64,000 nt of DNA, from positions 79,256,463 through 79,320,462 of the forward strand of contig CM072513.1 of the NCBI GenBank assembly GCA_036898135.1, given 5' to 3'. Under the pieces are notes generated by a model that worked only from the letters and a program-made list of their open reading frames with translations, was not told where the DNA came from and did no database searches. This DNA is from Oncomelania hupensis (Eukaryota > Mollusca > Gastropoda > Littorinimorpha > Pomatiopsidae). Positions 23,790 to 36,200 of the stretch are shown piece after piece (the first letter of the stretch is position 1; each line of letters opens with the position of its first letter). The position numbers were made by a program, and so were the translations under genes.

Positions 23790-26700
23790 TGATCTATATG
23801 TCATTCACACAGAAAATTTTCAAAAGACAAAAAGAAGAAAGATTTTTCAGCAAATCATCCAAACAAATGAAAGTGAAGATTAAAATGACACGAAATATTT
23901 GCTTTATTCTCATTATCTCCAAAACAATTTGTTACATGTCGCATGGGTGTGCTGGTTACCCCAGCGTAAAAAGGAAACGGAACAAAATCATGTCAAAACT
24001 GATGGCAGTCACGTCAGACAGGCAGACTGGAGCATTCCACACATGGTAAAACATTCATGGCAGTCATAGCATAGGTTTTACAACATTCACTTCACTACTC
24101 ACATTCACTTCGGTCATGTCACTTCAACATGCAAAGCAATGGCTCTGTCTATACACAACACTCGTTCAACAGCCAACATTGTATCTACAGTCAACATTTC
24201 ACCCGCAACTCGCCCCCAAGTTTACACGCTCAAGTTATTGTTCAACATGAACATTGTTAGAATGAGCCGAGCTCACAGAACAAGACGTAATGGGTCACGC
24301 CTCACAAGTCAGTTGCTTCTGCATTGTGCTTCACCGAGCAGCTCAACAGATCTAATGTACAAAACATGACAATTTTAAAAAATGGGAAAATGTGGACAAA
24401 GTACACCAATGCATCTGGCAAGGAACTTGAGAAGTAAAAAAACAAACAAAAAAACTATAAAATACCACACACCAAGCACCAACATTTTCCTTGTTAAAAA
24501 AAATTAACACACTTATGGATCATAACGTTTGTTCCAGTTGTTTCACAAAAAAGCATGCTGTTTGTCAAAAATACACTTTGATCTCAATATGAAACTAATG
24601 AAAGAAACCATTGAAATCTGCAATGACATTTATAGGTGGTCTGATTCCTGTTCCTGTAACTTTCAAAAGCTTGAAAACAAGTACATAGTAAATGAAAACC
24701 ATGTATAAATCTGTAACACAACTCTCCTAATGTACGATATGGTAATGTTTTAATATCGGGAAAATGTTCCAGTTGATGATAAGAACTTGATTTTCAAAAT
24801 TTATTTTAAGTATATAGCTTTAGTGGTTTAGGTTTAACAAATAAAAAGACACCACTTTCACCATAATAAACAAAACAGCAAGACCAAAGTACGGTATAAA
24901 ACTGATCTGTGAAGATATTTATAATACATTAAGTGATGTGTAAAAAAAAAACAATGACAATGCAAAACTAAACCACAGTGATAACAATAAACATACTTAT
25001 GCATCGCACTCTCACATAATTATAAAGGATCTGATAATCTTGGAACATTGACAAACTCACAGAAATCAAGAAGCACTGTAGTCATTTTGGCAGCAGCAAG
25101 ATTACAAAGATCAACAATGAGACTAGCCATGAACAATAGACAATAAACGTGGTTTGAAATAAAGCCTCTTTCGCTACATTGTTGCACTGCTGTCACACAC
25201 ACACACAATTTGTCTACATCACCTCACACATAGTACAGTTTTACTCAACTATCTCATGTACAGCAATGGGAAAATACATTTTGATTGACTGTTGGACCAA
25301 GCATGTCATGGTAGGCTGACTGGAAATTCAAGGACAAAGTAAAGACAGCCCTGTACAACCGTTAATCACACCAGCTGGTAGCAAAGAGTGGCTGTAGCCA
25401 CAACAACCTAGTGAAATGATATACAGGGGCAAACATCAAAGTCCAGTTACATGCACACAGCACACAAGTAATTGCGTTGACAAAATCAGCAGCTGCCAGT
25501 GTGGTGACCGACAGCACACTTCAGCCTACAACCATTTTACACAGGCCACTGCTGTGCTAACTAGCAATCCCGATGCCCAGCCTAGTGGCCAAACATGGGG
25601 CAAATGATGCTAAAAAGGATGCTACAAATTCACAGCAAGAATTCCCAATGTGGCACACTGCTAGAGAAAAGTTAATACTACCAGTAAGGCTGCCATTGAT
25701 TGTTTGTTGTACGAAATTCTCATCACAAACTCACACAAACACATTTGCATCAGCCTTTTCGTATTCCTCCACGATTTATTTTCCTCTACTAAATATTATA
25801 TGCACCATGGCAGACTTTCGCATACAGGCGAGCATGCACACATCCATTTTCCATATGGCAACAGCACCAAAAGTCGTATTGTTAACATTCGAACAAAAAA
25901 CTATTTTTTCTCTCCAATACATCTTTCCACCTGAACGGACATTTGGTAGTTAAAACTCTCCATGACTCAAACTATACAAATGTGCACAATTCGCTGTCAA
26001 ACAGCAAACCACTGCTATGAGCAGCCACACCATAACTTGCTCAAAACTGATTTACACTCACAGGGAAAAACAACTACCATGTAATGTTGTCCACTTCAGT
26101 AATAGTCATTTTAAAACAAAAAGAGACAGTCACACGCATGTGCACGCTGGCTGCTGTAGTAGAAAAACCACTGGTTGTACATGTTGCTCTCATGACAGTC
26201 GCTCAATCCTATGAGGGGGATGGTGGAGACCACTTCACAGAAGTGACGTACCAACTATCACACCGACAGCCACCAGACCAAATAACATTATCCAACACCA
26301 CCACCACCACAACCCACCAGACTTAACATAGCGATCATTCGGTAGCACATTCCCACAGAGTACTCTGCCAGTTCTGCCGACACAGAGCTCAAGACAGTTA
26401 ACCTTTCTAACATTTTTCACTTCTGTGCACCGATGGCACACAACACATTCCAGGCACAAGTCTGGGGAGTTCCTGTCAATCAGGAATGCCCGAACCAATG
26501 AGAATGCCAAAGCAACGTTCTGAAAATAAACCTTGAAATGCCTTGTGCGCCAGCAACTCCAGTCCATTCTATCATATGCTCTTGCTCTTCATACCGTCAT
26601 CTTGCTGACAGTCAATAGAAAAGCGGTATCATCCACATCATTATCTTAGCACAAACCATTGACCTGGCAATCACTAGCTGACAGCTGGAAAACAATTTAA

Positions 26701-27217
26701 AAAAATTCTACTGCTAGCAGACAGCATTCACTCGCTACTCTAAACATGCACAGAGAAGTATGGCAGAATATTCTTCAACGTCTTCTGCAAAAGGTGACAT
26801 TCTCTACACATTGGATCTTCATTTTATAGACAAGACCATCATCATGATCTTATTAGACCACCGTCAAAATCCTATGGCAACAAGTTGTATTGTCCTACAC
26901 AAGACAAGCCTGCAGTGCAATATACTGGGCTTTCAATACAAAATAATCAGCCGGCAATTTGCAATTCCTCTACAAATAAATCACACCGTAAGCTACAATA
27001 GACTGATTTTCCTCAATACATGAACAACACTTGCAGTTCGAACAGAATTGGGCTAGCTGTTTTCTGTACAAACAAGTTCACCATTACATTTCAACCTGCT
27101 CGAGACAGCTGATAGTTCTTTCTCAACACAAGCGTTTCCAAACGATGTAGAAAATTTCTCTCCATCCCCAGAGATTCGAGTCCCTCAGAACTGCCTATGG
27201 AAAAACAGGCAGCATCA
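23790..27217 (-). other. Region downstream of XPO1, probable long 3' UTR
   Basis: No convincing ORF and none of the repeat families found elsewhere in the window were recognised here, which is unusual for this locus and would fit a long 3' UTR or retained regulatory sequence. Minus-strand AATAAA candidates occur at 25775-25780 and 23903-23908. Extent is inferred. Confidence 0.35.
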
Positions 27218-30200
27218 TCAGTCCTGCATTTCTTCGGGGATTTCGTGTGGACCTAGGATGCCTGGCACAGCCATCTGCACCTTGCGTTTCTCATCCTGTG
27301 CCTGTCGAATGGCAGTCTCTCGCTCCTCAAGGAACAAATCGCCCATATCTTCCCCTGCGTACTCCTGTAATCACATTAAAAAGAACATATTATCACTTCA
27401 ATTCTGAAAAATCATAATATTTCACATCATCACACACACTCATTCTGCCATCATAGCAATACATTTTGCACCCTCTTTTGATTACAGAAAAATGCTGAAC
27501 TCACTCTGATCTGCACGAGGAAGTCCCTAAGGTGCTCCTTAAAGGCGTTGAAGTCCTGGTCAAAGCTGAACAGACCCTGGATAAACAGCTTGATCTGAGG
27601 GCTGCACACACACACAAATAATATAACTTGGAAATGTTCAAACGTTTTAGAAATAATATTGGGATTGACGATTCTTTGCCTCACACCACATAATTAAACC
27701 TGATCGATTCCTTATTGACTGGGATATAAAATAAACATCTGAAGTTACAACGGTCAGAAATTCTACCCAAAGAATGTACGCAATTAAATTATACTGTAAA
27801 GTTCATTCAACTGTAACCGCATCCTCAAACTATACTTATTTCCTTAAAATTATTAAAGGCAGTTAATGAAGATGTCCATGAACTCTCAAAGCATACTTCA
27901 TGTGCAAAACGTGAGTAGACAAAACTCAGAATAGGACAGAGAAACAGTGGTGGGACAAGGGATAAGGAAGAAGACAAACTGGTGATTAACAAAAACCAAT
28001 TACATCAACTAGTGGCTGAGAAGAAAACAAAACAAAACAAAAAAAAAAAACAACCCCACTCAAAAGCATGTACTCACTCATTGAGGTGAGGGAAGGCAGC
28101 TTTGAGGAGGTTGAGAAGAAACTCCTGAATGAAGGTGACATTCTGATTTGAAGGGTGGTTAGGACTGAGCGGTGATATGATCTTTCCGCTCTCCAGTGCA
28201 ACAAACATCGTCGCTAAAATAGTCGCCTGCGTCGTCAGACCTGGCAATATAAAAATGAAATACAATACAAGTTCAGAATATGATAGGATTTTTTTTTCGT
28301 TTTTAACACCAGTTAACTTTCTATCAAGACTCCCTGTTCCTATCAGTGTTGACTCAGAGGCAAGAATTGTAAACGTTAACCCTTTAACACGTGGAGCGAC
28401 CTAGAGCGACCAACATTTTTGCTATGTGCACGCTCGCGGAGCGACCGTCAGCGTCCGGTACAGACGAGGTCTGCTCAGAGGCTGCCATGTGAAAATCTAT
28501 TTATAGTAAACGTGCGAGACTCTCGCACACGTGATCGTGATTTCCTGCGGAGTTCTCACTGCATTTTTAGAGTGTGTAGAACCCACATAGTGAATTTTCA
28601 AAGTTTGATTAAAGTTTGAAGTTTGAGAGGCAGAGAACTATGGCGTCATATTCTTGCATAACTGATGAAGAAAATGACACATTTTAAGGATTTTAGGAGG
28701 CTGATTTGGTACAGGTTAATAATGGAGAGGAAAGTGATTTGGACCTTCACTTTGACGATCCGTTTCCGTCGGATTTGAATAACAGCAAGGATGCAATCGG
28801 TGCTTTATTATTTGTGGCAGTGATCGTATTTGTGCAGTATGCAATGTTGACATTCAGATTTTTTTTCCAGTTGCAACACATTGTAAAAATGTATGTGTAA
28901 CATTTCATTTTGAAGAAAAATATGTGGTTGATTTTATTAATAATGATGAGTGGAACATAATTTTGGGTGGTGCATTGTTATTTAATTTTTGTATGTGCAT
29001 GGTGTAGCATTTTGACGGAGTTACTTGCCTTGACCTAGGAAATAGAAGCAGATAAGGCTTAGGCTTCTGTGTGGGTCAACATTGCATACTGCACAACATG
29101 CAGCAATATGATCACTGACTAATAAAGCACCGATTGTTCATCGTTTTTGTTATTGAAATCAGACAGAAAAAGATCGTCAAAGTGAAAGTCCAAATCACTT
29201 TCCTCTCCATCATTAACCTGTACCAAATCAGCCTCCTAAAATCCTTCAAATGGGTCATTTTCTTAGGAGTCTAAGGATCAGCTTGGGATTATTGGCCAAA
29301 TCCGGATGCCATAATTCTCCCCCTCTCAAACTTCAAACTTTAATCAAACTTTAAAAATTCACTGTGTGCGTTCTACACACTCTAAAAATGCCGTGAAAAC
29401 ACCGCTGGAAACAGCAGGAAATCACGATCACTTTCGCACGTTTGCTATAAATAGATTTCCACATTGCAGCCTCTGATCAGACCACGTCATTACCGGCCGC
29501 TGCCGGTCGCTCCGCGAGCATGCACATTGCAAAAATATCGGTCGCTCCGCATGTTAAAGGGTTAAGTATACTGACTGGAAGGGGTAAAGGTGGCATGTGA
29601 CAATGATCCTATCATTGTAATATCTAGCTCTTTTTGAGCAATACAACTTGGTAATAATAAAAAAAAAAGTCCAATGCAGTCTTTAACTGAAATTATCACA
29701 GTTGTTGACTTACCAGCAGTGTGTGAGCTGTCAGTGATGACAGAGAAGAGATGCTGCAAGATGTCGGTGAAGTAAGTCTGGTAGAAGCTCTGAGCAGCAG
29801 CTTCCTCCACAGCAATATTCTGCAGCAACGTGTTATAGGATGTCCAGACCAGTGTCCGCCACGTTGCGCATTGTGTGCTTGAAAGCCCAGATGATGGAGT
29901 CCAACACAAGCTTGAACTGGGCTGGTGGGATGTTCAGCAATGCTGCACACACAAAATAATACCGTTAAACTAATTTCATGTATTCAGCAACTTCATCCAA
30001 GCTACTGTTACATTACATTATTATTGCTTTAGGTCCAGCGGACTCTTCTGAGCCAAATCAGGACCGGACAACCCCTGATCCACATAAAAGATCTGCCAAA
30101 ACAACCCTAGTGGTAAAACCGAAAGCTCTCCACCAGCCAGTCACTTTACAATAAAGACATCCCACGCAGGGGATGGCTGAGGCTTCACCCCAACTTATCG

Positions 30201-33200
30201 AACCCCCGTTTACAAAAACAAAATAGAATACAAACATCATTATAAATTATCAACAAAACACATACATATAAAATGCCTACATTGTTAAATAATAACATCA
30301 TAGAAAGCCCTAGTGACCACCCGGCAGAAAGCGTCCAATATTCCCAAGCTGATCCAACAGACCTCATACACAAATAAGGAGTCTTGTCCCGGAAGAGTTT
30401 TCAAGAAAAAAGGTAGGAGACTGGGCTAGCGAAGAAGACGATAGTATAGCAGATTGATAGAACAGAGCAGGAATGAGAAAGAGCAAATGAGAAAGACAGC
30501 GACAGTGGGAATTTAAAGCACTAAATTTCCAGAAAGTGGGGATACTATTTATACTGAAACCCCCGGCACCCAACGGGGGTTATCCAAGCTACTGTAACAG
30601 ATGGGTGATCTATAGACAAAAGCATAGGTGTACCAATACATTTTAATCTGAACCGTGTCCAAATTCAAGCCTAAAGTTTAACTCTTAACCCCCGATTGAC
30701 AGCAGCCTGCGGCTGAGAGTACTTTTACATGTCCCAAAATGACCGCAGTGTGCAGCCGTACATGTGTACCACGTTTAACGACACATTTCTTTGCAGCATC
30801 GACACGTTTTACGGCAGCTGACCTTGTTTACGGCATACGCATGGTTTCTGCTTTGAATGATGCGTTTTTCTAGCTGTTTTGCGTTCATTTTTACTTTTTT
30901 GACTTGTATGCTAGTGGTGTGCAAATGAGATTTGTGTAATGGCTTCAGGGGAGCGTCGGCCGTTGAGATATACGGCGGAAAAGGCCACCCAGCTTGTTTT
31001 ACAAGGGATGGAAGAGAGTGACGAAGACGGCAATGAAAACGATGAATTAGGCAGTGATTTTGACGTTACAGACACTTCATCAGACAATACAATTGACAGT
31101 GAGACAGATGTTGACGAGCCTGGACCCTCTTCTGGGAGGAGTAAAAGAAAAAGAGTGGCTGGCATTGGAGTAAGAGGGAGAGGGAGAGGGAAAAGCAGCA
31201 TTAGGCCTACTGACAGTAGCGACAATAGCCAAACAGCTGCATTGGAAACAAGCAGTAGGGATGACAGCTGGAGAGAAGTAGGGGGCGTGGCTGATAGCAA
31301 AACGAACACCAACTTTCGCTTCGTGCCTCGTAAATTACACCACAGAATGTGGTCAGATTACTTTTTTGTTGTGCATATTTTTGTTACTGGGATATTGGTG
31401 GATACTTTTTATTCTTTATATTTTCTTCTGAATGGATTACCTGGTCTGCTAGATGGTGGTGAGTTAATTGCATGCCTATATATTTTTTATTTTTTGCATT
31501 TTTTATTATGCATACTTTTGGGAAATATATGATTTATAATTTTGCAATTTATTATGTTGAAAACATAGTGGAAATGTGCCCTAGTTATTGCTGAACAAAT
31601 TGATATAAATTTCATTGCTCTGAGTTTCATAGAATTTTTTTTTATAGCATTTTAATTACACCAACCCAATTTGTTTCTTAAATTCCCCAAAAACACCCCG
31701 GGACCGCTAAAAAACCCTAACGGAGGTTAAGAGTTAATACATATATATGCCCGTAAATTTACATCCCAAACTAACACATATATTTAAATTCACTCACCAT
31801 GTTCTTTTGCTCATACAAGGACTAGCAGGAAAAAATAAAAGTGCTTTCTCTCTCAAATTTGTTCTCGAACTGGTATCTATGGATTTGTAGCTTAGGATCC
31901 CCATGCACAATGCCAGTTCTAATACTTGGGGGGGGGGGGGGGGGGGGGGGGCGATTAAAATTGAACATGCAACATCTGCTCTCTACCAACAACCTACGCA
32001 GGAGTGAGATTTAGTGGTCGCCCGAGGCGACTTAAAACCGGCTCGGACGACCTCACTTTATAATTGAGCCAGCCCGCCTGGCGACCTAACAAAAATGATA
32101 ATACTTGTAGACTTTTAGAAGCTCGGTCCGAAGCGAGAGCGTTTTTAGGTCTCACTGTTCGTCTGCTACGAGTATGAAGCATACGCGAGCGCTATTTCCC
32201 TTTGCCTACTTCCCTTTCGCGCTAAGCGCGCTGTCTGCTTTGTTTGTGAAAAAGTTACTCGCTACAAAATTACGTGTGTTGTCAAGGTGACGGTTGTTGA
32301 TCCGAAAATGTGGAACTTTATTTCTGGGATCAACGAACCCCTGCCAAAGAAGGCGAAATCTAGAAAAAAGAGCGTGACAAAGAGTATGAATCGAAGAGAA
32401 AAATTAATTTTCAGACTGCATGGCTGGAACGTTCAGATGGCGAAGATCGATCTTGGCTCATTTTCGATAAAGAAGTTAGTCTAATGCACTGTACAAATTG
32501 CCTTAAATACGCGACGGGGAACAAAAATCGCCAGAGTGGTTTCGTGAAAGGCACGGACAATTTCAAATATGAGTCGATTAGACTGCATGAAGAATCACCG
32601 ATTCACAAGGATTCGTGCAAAAAGTGAAAGCAGCAGAGAAGCCACGTGAAAAAGAAGGTGCATTTCTGCTTTTTTCTTCAAAATGTGTGTGTTATAGGTG
32701 AACGATTGTCGGGCTGCCTAAAAACCATGCGCGCTACCTCACTTTACTTACTAGCTAACCCGGCGGGCTAGTTAGTCTCCTGGGTTAAATCTCACCCCTG
32801 CTATGTCAAATGTTAAGGCATGCATGCCTATCCTCAATTTGAAGTTTCAGTATTAGCTTTTTCAAATTTCAGTATTACTATTACGATTTCCGTATTAACT
32901 TTTACTACCTATTGTTTTTGCACTCATCCTTTTTGATATTATGCGAAGAATCCAGTAATAGATTTATTTGCTGCTGCAATCTTCTTTTTCTTCTCCTAAG
33001 CCTCGTAATTCTTGATATACGTGCCGCTTGATATCGTTCATACCACTGGCGGAGATGCCAAACTGGTTGGCACAAATCATACTTTTGAGGCAGTGCTGCC
33101 GCGAATAAAGAAAGGACACTTTTCTGAATACTAGGCAAGATATGTCTGCCTCTTGCGCCGTGTCTTCACTTTACTGAGCCATTCGTTTGGACGCTATGTT

Positions 33201-36200
33201 TTGAATTCTGTCTCACGAGCACCGATCTTCACTGCGACTGCGCAAAAAACTGGTTCGGCAAACATCGGTGCCTTTACCGGGTTTGGCTGTCTTCGGAAAA
33301 ACGTCACGCTGTGCATTACCACAGACCAACGAGTTCTTTTTTTTTTTCCCAATGTTGTTTTTATTTATTTCCGGACTGTGAAACAAGTATCCGTATTTTC
33401 CGTAGTGCTTGCCGAGTTTGTCAAATTTCCGGCAAAAATACGGAAATTGTACGGGTAGGCATGCCTGTTAAGGGGTTACCTTGGAAACTGTGCGAGTTAA
33501 CAGCCTGCAGCAAGAGGAAAAAGTTTGTTCTGTGTTCAGGAAACTCCTCAAAGTCTTTGTTGATCATGGCCAGCGTACATTCAAATACAGCGTCAAAGAT
33601 CTGGGGGATGCTGTTGGTGATATGGCTCTGCACACAACAGATGTCCATAAGTAACACATCAGAGATTTTATTTTCAATGTTATATGTATCAAATATCTGT
33701 AAATGTTACATGTATCAAATATCTGTAATAGGCTCTAAGAGATGTGGTTTGTGGCTGCTGTATCTTTTCCATGCTAACATTTTGCAATAAGTGTAGGCTT
33801 TTATTGCTGCTAAAGATTGTATGAATCTAGAAATGTCTTTATTTTCACACTCATCTTGTGACACCATCCAGATACATAAGTCTTCACAACATACAGAATT
33901 TCAAACTAGTGCAAACATTTCAAAACTGCCAAACTCACCTCCAGCCTGTTGACTATGGTAGCCATGGTGCTGAGAACTTCAGGCTCGCGGGCGGCAGGCA
34001 CATTTCGCTGGTAGTCCAACAGCACAGCGTCCAGTAGGGGAAGGATGAAGTTCTCCGCTACCATCTGAGGGTCGTTGGAGCGACTAACCCACCCAGAGAT
34101 GAGCTTGAGGGTTTCCTTCTTCACTGTGCGCATACTGCGGATGAGGGGCTGCTTGGTCACACTCTCCCCATTAGTGGCGATGGCACTGGAGATATTCTCA
34201 CTCATCACTTTGTACACGTTCAGCATGTCCAGGTAGATACGACCCAGCTGTAGACAGATGCCTTTAATCATTAACAACTGTCACTTTTAATCATCATCAT
34301 TGCTAAGAAATCTTTCTAAAGCATTACTTTAACAAACAAAAAAACCTTACCATGCGAGGTAAAGTGCTTTAAGATTCAATACGAGTAATGAGCAGCTATG
34401 ATAAAAGCTACACAGTCATTTTGTTTTGATACTTCAACAACATTTCTCAGAGTATTAGATAAAACTACCAATGCCTGTATTTGAGGTTTTATTTTTCCCA
34501 GCTGTTCGACTAAATATGCGTTTTCCGATAAAACATTCTTATCCATACCTGCACAACGTAGGGGTGCCCCAGAGCCTTGCAGGCCCTGACGTTCGTTTTG
34601 AGAATGTTGCCCAGCTGCTTGACAGCGTCAGGGTCTTTGAGAACCTCCACATTCTGCGTGGCCTGGTTGATGATGCCATCCCACACCTGGTTAGGCAGAA
34701 GCATGTAGCGCTCTATCAGGTGTTCCTGTGCCACCTGGTCTGTCTGCGCGCTGATCATCAGACCCACTGCCTCATAGAAGGTGTGAACCTGCACAAGTTA
34801 TATGCAAAGTCATGCAAAACCTCTTTGCAATATCCAATTTCTCTTCCAAACAAGTACAGAAATTCACCATTTATCCCCCATTGCTTGCAGAGGCTATCGT
34901 TTTCAAAAGTTGAGTTCTTGAAATCCCTCTAAAAAGAGAAGAGAAGAAAACTGTTGATGCCAAGAGTTTACCTGCACTCCTCAACACCCGATGGCATGAG
35001 AAGAGCAGGAGGATCAAGCTACATAATCATTCCAGAATGTACAACGAATGTATTATTTGTTTCTCTCTGCACTGACCTGTTGCGGCTGAAGGTCACAAAT
35101 GATGGTGTTGATACCGTTGAGAATTTCTTCAATAAATGGCATGACCTCGCCAACCTGCACCTGCACAAAATGCCGCCGGCACTTTTGGGCAATCTTGATG
35201 AAGGTGTCGCATGCCATGTCTTGTACACCATCATGGGTTTCTGAAAATCACATTTCTTTACATTGTATTAACACAACTCAACTCGTCGATTAATTTGTGG
35301 TTTTTGTTGTTGATCACACCCTAACTAGGCAAACTGTTTGTATCTAATTGTACACTAATCATAACAACAGAACACTGAACGAAAGCCAAGGTAAAAGTAT
35401 AAATTCTGTCCCTCAATTGTGAAACTCTCGTTGCACATTATACATTATTCTGCCTCAAGAGATTACTTAATACTCTACTACAGGAACAGCAAAACTGGAA
35501 TAGTTAGCAAATGTTTCAAACTAGTTTGAACAAAAATGGAAAGTGAGATTTTTGTGGAAGTTACACTCTGCACAAACATGATTTACTCACCATGCATGAA
35601 CTCAAAAAGTTTGTTGACAACGGTTTTAAGGAACCTCCAGTGAGCGCGAAGGAAGCGAGGGTACTGTCCCACCACGTACATGATGTTGGAGGCGATGATG
35701 GCCTTGTTGTCTTTGCCTCGCTTCTGTTCACATAGCCCTAGCAAATCCTGCACACGAAGGCCAACACAATTTCACTATAGACATAGGCACACATCATCCT
35801 CATTGTGGTCAACAAAACAGGCATCACTGCCTATAAATACCCAGTGATATTTTCAGCTCCTACGAGTCAATAAAGCCAAATGATGTAAAAGCTAGTGCCT
35901 CACCTTTATTACGGTTACCAGGAATCTCTTCTCATCATCTTCATGCATGGCTCCACTGATAGAGCCGATGGCCCAACACAACTGTAACACACAATCATCA
36001 CCATCATAATATACTTGTCTTTACACATGGCTTTACACATGGCTTTACTCAATCAATCATCCAGTACAACAGGAAGTACATGCCATAGACAAAAAAAAAA
36101 ACTAAATAAAAATAAAGAGAACTTGAAACAGATCATTAAACACACACAATTGCACCCCCAAACAATGCTCCCATTATCTTGCAGTATTGTACTTACTAGA

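Noticed and set aside
25573..26326. Several 60-126 codon ORFs downstream of XPO1
   Set aside because: No domain, overlapping frames, composition like non-coding sequence.
28706..28900. Small acidic ORF as a host gene
   Set aside because: It is part of the piggyBac foldback arm, with a stop-laden twin in the other arm.
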